Positions 19,347-28,028 are shown, numbered from the stretch's first letter. The stretch: 64,000 nt of DNA from Martelella alba (GCF_005217455.1 NZ_SZPQ01000004.1:62001-126000), one strand, 5' to 3'. A program made the numbers and translations. The notes: a model not told the origin generated them from the letters alone.

Positions 19347-19973
19347 TCAGATAAAGGGTGTCATTACCCTGGCTTGAAAAGCCGTTCTGGCCGAAATGGC
19401 ATCATACCAGCGTTGCAACGCATTGCGAGGTTTGCGGGGAATATCCATATTGAACCAATGGTAAGCGAAACAGCCGATGGGAATATCACCCATGCTAAAA
19501 TCGATGCCGGAAAAATAATGCTGTTTTGCCAATGCGTTTTCAGCAATATCAAAGAGACCCTCGCAGGTTTCAATACCAACCTCAATCCGTTTTGTATCCT
19601 GCTTGCCGGCGGGCGTTTGCACAACATGAAAAAACAACGGTTGCAGCGCCGGCGCCAGCGTGGACAATGTCCAGTCCATCCATTTCTCCGATATCGCCCG
19701 GGATAGGGGATCACGAAGCGGCCAGATATTCTGGCCATAGCGGGCCGCTAAGTAACGCACGATAGTGTTGGATTCCCACAATACCAGATCATTTACGTCA
19801 TCCTGCAAGCAGGGGACCAGACCGTTGGGGTTTAGGGAAAGAAACAAGGGCTCTTTATTTTTGCCGTATTCCCCTCCTGCGGGAATAAAGTTATAGATAA
19901 GTTCAAGTTCGGCCGCACACCATAATACTTTTTTAACATTTATAGAGTTTTCACGACCCCAGATAGTGAGCAT
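19347..19973 (-). CDS. gstB: Glutathione S-transferase GstB-like
   Basis: A 208-residue cytosolic glutathione transferase, the same length as E. coli GstB (YliJ). The thioredoxin-like N-terminal domain (MLTIWGRENSINVKKVLW; catalytic Ser/Asn region), the conserved NPNGLVPCLQDD cis-Pro loop and LWESNTIVRYLAARYG are clear, followed by an all-helical domain ending with NALQRWYDAISAR. E. coli GstB conjugates bromoacetate and dehalogenates iodoacetamide. GAGGG precedes the start. Sequence identity to E. coli appears moderate, so orthology rests partly on position next to yliI. Confidence 0.85.
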   Translation of the reverse strand: MLTIWGRENSINVKKVLWCAAELELIYNFIPAGGEYGKNKEPLFLSLNPNGLVPCLQDDVNDLVLWESNTIVRYLAARYGQNIWPLRDPLSRAISEKWMDWTLSTLAPALQPLFFHVVQTPAGKQDTKRIEVGIETCEGLFDIAENALAKQHYFSGIDFSMGDIPIGCFAYHWFNMDIPRKPRNALQRWYDAISARTAFQARVMTPFI

Positions 19974-20559
19974 TGTACCCTCTCAGCGTTGACATGTACC
20001 AATAAAGGCTGGGTTAATACGGCGACTCCAGCGGAGCACCAAAGCACAAAGCGGTATCAATAAAATTATCTTAACGGCTTTGGGAAAACAATATACTGCA
20101 AATAATTCCAGCCGCATTGCGGCGGTACATTAAGTGGTAAATTTGTCAGGAAAGACCCTGAGCCGCCAAAACGGGCCGTGGGTGAAGGTCAGGGTGGCTG
20201 TTCATGCCTTTCCAGGGCGTAGACAAGATGGCGTGGCCGGGAGGAAAACAGCCAATAAAAAGCGGCATGGAGTATGCCGATTATCAATATGCTTAGATGA
20301 AACTGGCATATACAACGCCGATCGGCAGATAGGATGGCGAAGTAGAATACTTTTGTTTGCTATTCTACAATACCGTGATTGAAAAAGTTAACCGATAAAG
20401 TAAAACGATATTTTATTCTGAAATTCTATTTTATTAGGGAATTTGAAATAATTTTTGATAAAGTGTGTCTCCATCAATGATTGTGTAACACGGGTTATAC
20501 TCTTACACGCGAATCGAAGTATCGAGAGTATATATTCCTCATGAAGGATATTCATTACT
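19974..20559. other. Divergent interval between gstB and the methionine-type ABC operon
   Basis: About 590 bases, AT-rich toward the right. Around 20092-20130 the sequence ATACTGCAAATAATTCCAG followed by GCATTGCGGCGG looks like a decayed end of the dispersed palindromic repeat. A small hairpin CGGCAT-GGAGT-ATGCCG is near 20264-20281. TATACT at 20496-20501 is a possible -10 for the downstream operon; no matching -35 was recognised. Confidence 0.5.
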
Positions 20560-21393
20560 ATGGTGGTTTTAAAATTTTTGCGCGGTTTATTTATTGTCGG
20601 GCTTTTTGCTGTCGGGTTGCATACGGCACAGGCAAATAGCGATCCCAAGACCATTGTGTTCGGCGTTGCGCCCGGCCCCTATGGGGATATGGTCAATCAG
20701 GCCATCAAACCCGAGCTGGCCAAAAAAGGGTATAAAGTCATTGTGAGGGAATTTAGCGATTATGTGCAACCGAATATCGCCCTGGCCAATGGCAGCATCG
20801 ACGCCAACCTGTTTCAACATACATTGTATCTACAAAAGTTCGCCGCTGATAAAGGCCTTAAAATCTCGGGACTGATTACGGTACCCACAGCCAGTATGGG
20901 TTTCTATTCCCACAAAATCACGCAACTTGATCAACTCAAAGCAGGGGATATTATCACTTTGTCCAGCGACCCGACCAATCTGGCCCGTGGTTTGCGTTTT
21001 CTGGTCAAGTTGGGTTTGATTACCATTAAAAGCGATATTGATCCGACCAGGGCCTCTGAACATGATATTGCACAAAATCCGCGTGGTCTGGTGTTCAAAC
21101 CGCTGGATGCCGCACAATTGCCCCGCACATTGGATAGTGTCGCCGGGTCGCTGGTGAACGGCAATTTCGCTATCGCCGCCGGTTTGAAGCTGTCCAGCGC
21201 CTTGGCGCTGGAAACCTTGGATGAAAATCTCAAGAATGTCATTGCCGTGCGCAGCGAAGATCAGGATAAGCCTTTCGTCAAGGATATTAAGGCCGCGGTA
21301 CAATCCCCGGCATATGCCGCCGTGATAAATAATCCCGCCGGCGAATTCAGCCAGTTCCAGAAACCTGACTGGATGCGGGTATCCCATCCTTAA
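20560..21393 (+). CDS. NlpA/MetQ-family periplasmic substrate-binding protein
   Basis: A 277-residue solute-binding protein of the NlpA (MetQ) family, which binds L- or D-methionine or related sulfur compounds. Family segments are IVFGVAPGPYGDMVNQAIKPELAKKGYKV, NGSIDANLFQHTLYLQKF and ITLSSDPTNLARGLRFLVKLGLI. Unlike E. coli MetQ there is no lipobox: the leader ends in LHTAQANS, suggesting a soluble periplasmic protein. AAGGAT lies about 10 bases upstream. First of three genes, order binding protein - ATPase - permease, unlike the metNIQ order of E. coli. Substrate is inferred. Confidence 0.85.
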   Translation: MVVLKFLRGLFIVGLFAVGLHTAQANSDPKTIVFGVAPGPYGDMVNQAIKPELAKKGYKVIVREFSDYVQPNIALANGSIDANLFQHTLYLQKFAADKGLKISGLITVPTASMGFYSHKITQLDQLKAGDIITLSSDPTNLARGLRFLVKLGLITIKSDIDPTRASEHDIAQNPRGLVFKPLDAAQLPRTLDSVAGSLVNGNFAIAAGLKLSSALALETLDENLKNVIAVRSEDQDKPFVKDIKAAVQSPAYAAVINNPAGEFSQFQKPDWMRVSHP

Positions 21394-21464
21394 AAAACAA
21401 TCTCGCGCGGCCTGGTCCGCCGAGAGTCTTCTGTCTTGATTGAAAAGGATGGAACTGGCGAACG

Positions 21465-22481
21465 ATGATCGAGCTAGACCATATCAGTGTGGATTTTAGT
21501 CGGGCGAAACAACAAGTGACCCGAGCCGTGGATGATGTCAGCTTGAGGATAGGCAAAGGCGAAGTCTACGGCATAGTGGGCGCCAGCGGCGCGGGCAAAA
21601 GTACGTTGTTGCGTGTTATCAATATGCTACAACGGCCGAGCGCCGGCACTGTCAACGTCAATGGGGTGCGCATGGATGTGCTTCGCGGCGCGGACTTGCG
21701 TCGGCAGCGGCAATCCATTGGGATGATTTTTCAGCATTTCAATTTGATGCATACCCGCACGGTGGCGAGCAATGTGGCTTTCAGCTTGCGAGCCGCTGGC
21801 AAATCCTCCACGGAAATCGCCCGCAGGGTTCCTGAGATCCTGTCCATGGTGGGACTGGAAGAGAAAGCCCGTGCGTTGCCGGCGCAATTGAGCGGCGGCC
21901 AGAAACAGCGGGTGGGTATCGCCCGCGCCATCGCCAATCAGCCGGCGGTGTTGTTATGCGATGAACCGACATCGGCCCTTGACCTGGAAACCTCGTCGTC
22001 CATATTGGACTTGCTAAAAGAAATCAATAGCCGCTTGGGGATCACCTTGGTGCTGATTTCCCACGAAATGACCGTTATCAAAAGTGTTTGCGACAGGGTG
22101 GCGGTGATGACTGGCGGCAAAGTGGTGGAGGAGGGCGATGTATTCGATGTTTTCGCCACTCCCCGCCATGATTTCACTCGTCAATTGGTCTCGCATACCT
22201 TTAATTTGGAACTGCCTCCCCGACTGATGCGGGATTTGCGCGGTACCTTGCTGAAAATCACGTTCGTCGGCGCCTCGGCCGAACAGCCGGTCCTTTCGGA
22301 GGTTGCAATTCGATTTGGCGTTTCGGTGAATATCCTGCATGGGAAAATCGAATACATCAACCATCGCGCCCTGGGATTATTGGTGGCGTTGCTGACGCAT
22401 CCTGATCGGCCGGAACAGGTGGCCGCCGCGGTGGCCTATATTCGGCAAAATACGGCGCAAACGGAGGTGCTGCATGGCTGA
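21465..22481 (+). CDS. MetN-family ABC transporter ATPase
   Basis: A 338-residue ATPase. Walker A is GASGAGKST (about residues 38-46), signature LSGGQKQRVGIARAIA, Walker B VLLCDEPTSALD, H-loop LVLISHEM. The last 90 residues (from about LPPRLMRDLRGTLLKITF) form a NIL/ACT-like regulatory domain, which in MetN binds intracellular methionine and inhibits transport. This domain supports a methionine-type function. The gene overlaps the downstream permease gene by 8 bases, so the two are translationally coupled. Confidence 0.88.
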   Translation: MIELDHISVDFSRAKQQVTRAVDDVSLRIGKGEVYGIVGASGAGKSTLLRVINMLQRPSAGTVNVNGVRMDVLRGADLRRQRQSIGMIFQHFNLMHTRTVASNVAFSLRAAGKSSTEIARRVPEILSMVGLEEKARALPAQLSGGQKQRVGIARAIANQPAVLLCDEPTSALDLETSSSILDLLKEINSRLGITLVLISHEMTVIKSVCDRVAVMTGGKVVEEGDVFDVFATPRHDFTRQLVSHTFNLELPPRLMRDLRGTLLKITFVGASAEQPVLSEVAIRFGVSVNILHGKIEYINHRALGLLVALLTHPDRPEQVAAAVAYIRQNTAQTEVLHG

Positions 22482-23133
22482 CTTATGGCTTGATTTGGTG
22501 ACCGCCTTTGGCGAAACCCTGCAAATGGTCGGCATCGCCGCTCTTTTTTCCCTGATTGGCGGTTTACCTTTGGGTGTGATGATTTTTGTGACCGACCGAC
22601 ATTTGTTTTGGCAAAACCGCCCGCTCTATCTGACGGGTACCGTGCTGGTCAATATGATCCGTTCTATTCCGTTCGTGATTCTGCTGGTCTTGCTATTGCC
22701 GCTGACCCAATTATTGCTGGGCAACACCATCGGCCCGGTAGCGGCGTCCGTGCCGTTATCGGTGGCGGCCATTGCCTTTTACGCCCGGTTGGTGGACAGT
22801 GCCTTACGGGAAATAGACCCGGGCATTATCGAAGCCGCCGAGGCCTTCGGCGCCGGCCCGCTACGCATTATCCTCACTGTGTTGTTGCCTGAGTCGTTGG
22901 CCGGGTTGCTGCGCGGCCTGACCATAACACTGGTGAGCCTTATCGGCTATTCCGCCATGGCGGGCATTGTGGGCGGCGGCGGCGTGGGCGACCTGGCCAT
23001 CCGTTTCGGCTATTACCGCTATGAGACGCGAGTCATGATTATCACTGTCGTGGTGTTAATTGTTTTGGTGCAAATCGTTCAGGTTGCCGGCGACTGGCTG
23101 GCCCGGCGCGCCGACAGACATGGCCGGCGTTAA
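22474..23133 (+). CDS. MetI-family ABC transporter permease
   Basis: A 219-residue permease with five predicted membrane helices (MetI is 217 residues in E. coli). The EAA-type coupling segment EIDPGIIEAAEAFGAGPLRIILTVLLPESLAGLLRGL and the terminal GYSAMAGIVGGGGVGDLAIRFGYYRYE are the family hallmarks. Completes the binding protein-ATPase-permease importer; the operon sits at a position where E. coli has no such genes (between gstB and dacC). Confidence 0.9.
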   Translation: MADLWLDLVTAFGETLQMVGIAALFSLIGGLPLGVMIFVTDRHLFWQNRPLYLTGTVLVNMIRSIPFVILLVLLLPLTQLLLGNTIGPVAASVPLSVAAIAFYARLVDSALREIDPGIIEAAEAFGAGPLRIILTVLLPESLAGLLRGLTITLVSLIGYSAMAGIVGGGGVGDLAIRFGYYRYETRVMIITVVVLIVLVQIVQVAGDWLARRADRHGRR

Positions 23134-23574
23134 TTCGCCAGATCCCTTCCCTCCTTCTTTCTTTGTGACGGCCCCGGTCGCGTGGGCCGCTACGCTGCCG
23201 CGGGCTTGCCTCCACAATTGGCCTGAATCGGCAAAATACGCCGCGAACCCTTGCTCGGACAGGGGGGGGACGGGAGGCGGGCACGATTCGCATGTAAAAA
23301 GAGCTGAAAAATTCTTGTCGTTGAGGCAAAGTTAAGAAACATTGCATATATACTCGGCATACTTCGAGTTCACCCCTTTGCTGGCCAGGTTCGCATGCGT
23401 TTCCGACCAAGCTGTCGCGGCCTTGCCGCCGCGATGCAACTCGATGTATTTAGAGTATACTCAGCTCGTTTGAGCATGCGGGCAGCACTGGAAGCCGTTC
23501 TTTGCCTGTTATGCCCGATCCGCTACCGTGAGTAACGCGGTAACCATTTTTTGAATGGATACTCTGGTCACGTC
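23134..23574. other. Interval between the methionine-type ABC operon and dacC
   Basis: About 440 bases with no credible gene. It contains a full palindromic dispersed repeat (23346-23460). No clear dacC promoter was identified. Confidence 0.5.
23346..23460. repeat. Dispersed palindromic repeat, copy 3
   Basis: Inverted ends: the left end reads TATATACTCGGCATACTTCG and leads into AGTT; the right end, reverse-complemented, reads GTATACTCTAAATACATCGA and leads into GTTGCATCG. The interior includes CCTTTGCTGGCCAGGTTCGC. This is the clearest copy of the family in the window. Confidence 0.8.
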
Positions 23575-24762
23575 ATGAAGAATCTTGCTCTTAAATCTCA
23601 CTGTTATGCGCTGACCTTTAGCGCCTTATTCGTTCTCTCCGTCCCCGTCGCCGAGGCGGACACGGTTCCCGGCGTGCCGGATGTCAACGCCAAAGCCTAT
23701 ATCCTGATGGACTACCAAAGCGGCAAGGTTCTGGCGCAATCCAACGCCGATGAACGGCTGGATCCCGCCAGCCTGGCCAAAATCATGGCAAGTTATGTCA
23801 TTGGGCAAGCCATTAAGGCCGGTAAAATCAAACCCGATGATAAAGTCACCATTGGTCGCGATGCCTGGGCTACCGGAAATCCGCAATTACGCGGTTCGTC
23901 CCTGATGTTCCTTAAGCCCGGCGAGCAGGTTTCCGTCGCCGATCTGAACAATGGTATCGTGGTGCAGTCCGGTAATGACGCCAGTATCGCCCTGGCCGAC
24001 TATGTTGCCGGCAGCCAGGACGCGTTCGTCAATCTGATGAACAAATATGCGGATGTGCTGGGGTTGAAAAATACGCATTTCCTGACCGTCCATGGCCTGG
24101 ACGCCGATGGGCAATACAGCACCGCGCGCGATATGGCCATTCTTAGCCAGGCGTTGATACGCGACGTCCCGGACGAGTATGCGCTAAACAAGCAAAAAGA
24201 GTTCACTTTCAATAAGATCAAGCAACTCAATCGTAACCGGTTATTGTGGAGTAGCAGTTTCAATGTCGACGGTATCAAGACCGGTTACACCAGCGGAGCC
24301 GGCAACAGCCTGGTGGCGTCGGCCACCAACGACGGCATGCGGCTGATTTCGGTTGTACTGGGCGCCCCTACCGACAGTGGACGATTTCGCGATAGTGAAA
24401 AGCTCCTGACCTGGGGGTTTCGCTTTTTCGAAACGGCAACGCCTATCGCCGCGAATCGTCCCTTCACGCAACAGCGGGTCTGGTATGGTAATCGCAGCGA
24501 AGTTGATCTCGGGGTGGATAAGGACGCCGCGGTAACCTTGCCCAAAGGGCAAATGAAAAATCTCAAAGCCACCTTTACCCTGAATACGCCCACCCTTGAG
24601 GCGCCGTTGGTTCGTAATCAGGTGGTGGGCACCATCGACTTTCAGTTGGATGGCAAGATGATTGAGCAACGGCCATTGGTTGCGCTGGAAGATGTACCGA
24701 AAGGCAATATCTTCCGCCAGATCTGGGATTGGCTTTTGCTGAAACTGCATAACTTACTCTGA
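23575..24762 (+). CDS. dacC: D-alanyl-D-alanine carboxypeptidase DacC (PBP6)
   Basis: A 395-residue penicillin-binding protein that trims the terminal D-Ala from peptidoglycan stem peptides. Signal peptide through VPVAEA; active-site SxxK is SLAK within [10 protein letters not shown] (E. coli has SLTK), second motif SGN in VQSGNDAS, third motif KTG in [11 protein letters not shown]. The C-terminal beta domain and an amphipathic tail ([16 protein letters not shown]) for inner-membrane attachment are present. The first ATG in frame is used; its binding site is weak. Length agrees with E. coli (400). Confidence 0.95.
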   Translation: MKNLALKSHCYALTFSALFVLSVPVAEADTVPGVPDVNAKAYILMDYQSGKVLAQSNADERLDPASLAKIMASYVIGQAIKAGKIKPDDKVTIGRDAWATGNPQLRGSSLMFLKPGEQVSVADLNNGIVVQSGNDASIALADYVAGSQDAFVNLMNKYADVLGLKNTHFLTVHGLDADGQYSTARDMAILSQALIRDVPDEYALNKQKEFTFNKIKQLNRNRLLWSSSFNVDGIKTGYTSGAGNSLVASATNDGMRLISVVLGAPTDSGRFRDSEKLLTWGFRFFETATPIAANRPFTQQRVWYGNRSEVDLGVDKDAAVTLPKGQMKNLKATFTLNTPTLEAPLVRNQVVGTIDFQLDGKMIEQRPLVALEDVPKGNIFRQIWDWLLLKLHNLL

Positions 24763-24768
24763 TGCTAT

Positions 24769-24860
24769 TCTTGATGATTCACGTTGCCTCGCGGCGGCAG
24801 GCTCGCGTTATCCTGGTTGGGAACGCCGCCCACTCAAGAGGCGACGTGAAGTATGACGCG
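24769..24860. repeat. Dispersed palindromic repeat, copy 4
   Basis: Right after dacC. The left end GATGATTCACGTTGCCTC and the reverse complement of the right end, CGCGTCATACTTCACGTCGC, share TTCACGT-GCCTC; GCGGCGGCAGGCTCGCG follows the left end as in copy 1. Confidence 0.65.
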
Positions 24861-24919
24861 CTTTCACCTTTTGCGTCGACGACCCTCCTCACGGGGAGGG
24901 GGGCGCCGCCCGCTGGCGA

Positions 24920-26209
24920 TTACCATAATTTGTAAAGGATAGCGCCCAATGAAATCAATCCGATCGCCCAGACAAAGTAGTTAATCGGCGCGCCGCGGTA
25001 GGCGGCGAGTGCCGGTACCTTTTCAATGGCGTACATGGGTAACAGGAAAAGCAGCAAGGCGATAATCGGGCCGCCCATCAATTCAATGATATCGAGAATG
25101 CCGGGGTCTACCGTGGCGGTAAGCCAGGCGGTGGCAAACATGAAACCTCCGGTGATGCGCCGAAGCGTTGTGGGCGCGGCTTGATGGCCGCAGGCGCGTA
25201 TTGCCCGGTCCAATAAGCCGGAAAATCCTTCGCAGGCACCAAGGTAATGCCCGAAAAAGGATTTGGCGATGGCCACTAGCGCCACCAGCGGCGCCATGAG
25301 CGCTATGAGCGGCGTGTTGAAGTGATTGGCCAGGAAGGTCAAAATCGTCACATTTTGTTCTTTCGCTTCGGCTAGATGCTCTGGCGATAAGCTGAGAACA
25401 CAGCTAAAAACAAAAAACATTACCGTCAAAACCATGAGAATATTGCTTATCAGTAATATTCTTGAGCATTTGCGCTCCGCGTCTTTACCATACTCCCCCT
25501 TTTTCGCGATGGCGAACGCGGAAATAATAGGCGAATGATTAAAGGAAAAAACCAGTACAGGCACCGCCAGCCATAAGGTATTCAATAATCCGGAGTAGTC
25601 ATTTCTGCCGGCGAACAGTTGTTGATGAAATATTTCCGTATTCCAATAAGGAATCAAGTAAACCGCCAAAAACATCAATACCGCCACAAAAGGGAATACC
25701 AGAATACTCATCACTTTAATGATGGCATTTTTGCCCAGCCGGATGATGGCCATCAAGCCCGCCAGCAATGATAACGATAGGAGATATCTCGGCGGCGCGG
25801 TTAAGTGCCATTGATGGATGATGATGTTCTCGACGGTATTCGTGATGGCGACGCTGTAAATCAGCAGAATCGGGTAGATAGCGAAGAAATAAAGCACTGT
25901 GATCAGATTTCCCGCCCGTGAACCGAAATGCTGCTCGACGACGTCGTTGATATCGCGGCATTCCGGTCCTCCCGACAACACCAGGCGGCACAGCCCGCGG
26001 TGGGCGAAAAACGTCATTGGAAAGGCAAGCAGCGCCATTATCAATAACGGCAGAAAACCGCCAACGCCGGCATTGATGGGTAGAAAGAGCACGCCTGCGC
26101 CGATCGCCGTGCCATAAAGGCTCAGCATCCAGACAGAATCCGATTTGCGCCACGCTAATGCGGTTTCGCGGCCGGCGACCGCCAGCGTACTGAATTGCGT
26201 CGTATTCAT
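24920..26209 (-). CDS. SdaC-type serine/H+ symporter (HAAAP family)
   Basis: A 429-residue transporter with about 11 membrane helices, the same length as E. coli SdaC and with long near-identical segments (MLSLYGTAIGAGVLFLPINAGVGG, FPMTFFAHRGL, LLYFFAIYPILL-like, VFSFNHSPIISAFAIAKKGEYG, VLTVMFFVFSCVLSLSPEHLAEAKEQN). SdaC takes up L-serine with protons. The ATG at 26209 (GGAG 5 bases upstream, MNTTQFSTLAV) is preferred over an in-frame start 39 bases upstream. In E. coli sdaC pairs with the deaminase sdaB at another locus; no deaminase is adjacent here. It may be a relocated sdaC or a paralogue. Confidence 0.9.
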   Translation of the reverse strand: MNTTQFSTLAVAGRETALAWRKSDSVWMLSLYGTAIGAGVLFLPINAGVGGFLPLLIMALLAFPMTFFAHRGLCRLVLSGGPECRDINDVVEQHFGSRAGNLITVLYFFAIYPILLIYSVAITNTVENIIIHQWHLTAPPRYLLSLSLLAGLMAIIRLGKNAIIKVMSILVFPFVAVLMFLAVYLIPYWNTEIFHQQLFAGRNDYSGLLNTLWLAVPVLVFSFNHSPIISAFAIAKKGEYGKDAERKCSRILLISNILMVLTVMFFVFSCVLSLSPEHLAEAKEQNVTILTFLANHFNTPLIALMAPLVALVAIAKSFFGHYLGACEGFSGLLDRAIRACGHQAAPTTLRRITGGFMFATAWLTATVDPGILDIIELMGGPIIALLLFLLPMYAIEKVPALAAYRGAPINYFVWAIGLISLGAILYKLW

Positions 26210-27054
26210 CTTTTCTCCGGGGTAAAACGGGGCGGGGTGTAAAAACACCCTGCTTGAACTATTACCTATTCAAAACTTTATTGCGAGGAATTGAAATATC
26301 AATGACATCGCGTCTCTTTGGATGACCCGGCGGTATACTATATTAATTAAACGGACACTTCATGAGGTAAAGCCGTTTTTTTTGAAGCCCGTCGATTCTT
26401 TTTGCCACCAAAGAAACCTCTCGTTTATTCTTCGCCCGCGTTAATTACGGGAATCGATAATAGAAAACCGCCAATGGCATCGAGGCGACTTTCTTTTAGT
26501 AAATTTCGATTATTGATGCATGAATAAGCGAATTTTGAAATTTTTTGCCAGGAAAATATCTCCTGTCTATTATCTATGCGGCTTGGTGGCGACCCGGTAT
26601 CGGTTGATGATATCAAGTTATCCCGGTCATACATTATCTTGCCTGGTATCGGCATAACGCGATCCCTCACTGGGGGCCTTCATGGCGGGCCACCGGCAAT
26701 CGCGTTCATATTGCCTGCGACGATGTTCTCCTTCCCGCGCGCCCTTCGGTTTTTCCGCGCTGTCCTTGTCCAGACCGGCTATATCAATACGCTAAATACA
26801 CCGAGCGGCTTGGCGGCGGCAAGGGGGCGATAAATTCGTCGGGAACGCATTTTAACCGCCAACGGCGGGCCTCCGGCGAGAGACAGGATGTCTTACATCC
26901 TCCCAGGAACATGGCTGGCTGGGGCGAGCGGGCATAGCCAACAAAACGGCAAATGAAGGTATGACGGGTCTATATCCCCTTTGCTGGGAAGGGCTCCAAG
27001 TGTCAGGTTGTGACCTATGCCGGGATTTGTTAGGTGAACAGTGTTATAACGGCC
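26210..27054. other. Gene-poor, repeat-containing interval left of rybB
   Basis: About 850 bases with no credible gene. A degenerate palindromic repeat appears split: a left end with CTAAATACACCGAGCGGC near 26789-26806 and a right end with AAATGAAGGTATGACGGG near 26952-26969, with copy A of a second repeat (26856-26912) between them. E. coli carries deoR, ybjG, mdfA, ybjH-K around here; none was recognised. Confidence 0.5.
26856..26912. repeat. Second dispersed repeat family, copy A
   Basis: Shares CCG-CAA-GGCGGGCCTC, GAGAGAC-GGATGT and a TC-TCCC-AGG block, in order and spacing, with 27278-27333; a weaker third match is at 5665-5720. Each copy is about 56 bases and intergenic. Confidence 0.55.
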
Positions 27055-27138
27055 AATAAAAAACCCGAAAGTCTTGAACCTGAATAAGGCGGGACTATCG
27101 GGCTCCTCAATTTGGGGACATCAAAGAAAAGCAGTGGC
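27055..27138 (-). ncRNA. rybB: Small regulatory RNA RybB
   Basis: On the minus strand the first 20 bases equal the E. coli RybB 5' seed (GCCACTGCTTTTCTTTGATG), followed by GTCCCC, GGAGCCC, CCCGCC and GGTTCAAG in the same order. The 3' end is an intrinsic terminator (CCCGATAGTC / GACTTTCGGG, one mismatch) with six T. RybB is an Hfq-dependent sRNA that represses major outer-membrane protein mRNAs in the sigma-E response through its 5' end. It lies between dacC/serine transporter and ybjM, agreeing with the E. coli map although ybjK and ybjL are absent. Confidence 0.95.
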
Positions 27139-27144
27139 ATCAAT

Positions 27145-27171
27145 TGAGACTCATGTGCGCAAAAAAAGTTC
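27145..27171 (-). promoter_or_regulatory. Sigma-E promoter of rybB
   Basis: On the minus strand GAACTT (-35, 27166-27171) and TCTCA (-10, 27145-27149) are separated by 16 bases, and the -10 lies 6 bases from the RybB 5' end. This matches the sigma-E consensus (GGAACTT and TCTGA/TCTCA), as known for E. coli rybB. Confidence 0.8.
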
Positions 27172-27220
27172 GCAGTGGCCTCAAAAATTTCCATCCGTTA
27201 ATAAAATTGTTATCTCCGTA

Positions 27221-27266
27221 GGCGGCCCCGGCACCGCGACGGCATATCCGCGGTGCCGGGGCCGCC
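27221..27266. repeat. Perfect 18-bp GC-rich inverted repeat (hairpin)
   Basis: Arms GGCGGCCCCGGCACCGCG (27221-27238) and its exact complement (27249-27266) enclose a 10-base loop. It lies about 50 bases upstream of the rybB promoter. There is no adjacent T-run, so it is not a standard terminator on either strand. Confidence 0.9.
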
Positions 27267-27277
27267 CACAACTTGCA

Positions 27278-27333
27278 CCGTCAATGGCGGGCCTCGGTGA
27301 GAGACGGGATGTTCTTATCGTCCCCAGGCGCAT
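27278..27333. repeat. Second dispersed repeat family, copy B
   Basis: Pairs with copy A at 26856-26912 (shared GGCGGGCCTC, GAGAGAC-GGATGT and CCCAGG blocks). Starts 12 bases after the large hairpin. The following 640 bases up to ybjM (to 28028) are AT-rich between about 27420 and 27900 and hold no recognised gene. Confidence 0.55.
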
Positions 27334-28028
27334 CCTGACGTATGGACAATGTGTTGCTGGGGGGAGAACGCTGGCAATGAAGCGGCAATCCGGGATATGG
27401 CGGCTGTAAAACGCCTCGCCCGGCCTATCTCCATTGTTGACGATTATTAATGTTATCGACGATCCGCGGCGGAGGTAGGAAAAAACCGAAATTGGCGTTG
27501 TTATGTTATCGCAGATGTTATTTATCGTTCATTGAAATAACGGGGGAGTCTTCCTCGCCGTAAGGGAGCTTAACGTGAATCGAAAAATATCGACGAAAAA
27601 AAAATCAATTGAATGACACGCTTGTCGTTAGCCAATGTATTATCGCTGTCTGTGGATTTTTTTTTGTATCCTGATTTATAACAAAATGTGATCGGCTTTT
27701 AACAACCTCGATACGTTACTAATCACTGCCGATAACGATATTGTTACTAGCAACTATTTGATATTAATGAATTTATCCGCTATATTGATTGCTGTGAATC
27801 AGGGCGTCCTTTTGTGGTATGCGATGAGTTTATGTTTGCCGGGGTGCCCACAACGCTAAATGCCGTCCCGATAATTATCCCATTTAACTTTATTAATTAA
27901 AGGGATTAAAGCTGATCGTAATAAAGCGGTTTTGCCGGAAAGCATGATTTCTCGCTGCAGTTTGTATACCAGACACTTATGGCATGTACCAGAGGGTGTT
28001 GGAACAGGGCAAAAGATGGGAGGCGGAA

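Noticed and set aside
26576-26833. 85-residue frame in the repeat-rich interval
   Set aside because: No binding site and no family resemblance; ends in repeat sequence.
27074-27409. 111-residue frame crossing rybB and the large hairpin
   Set aside because: It runs antisense through RybB, its promoter, the hairpin and a dispersed repeat; coding is not credible.
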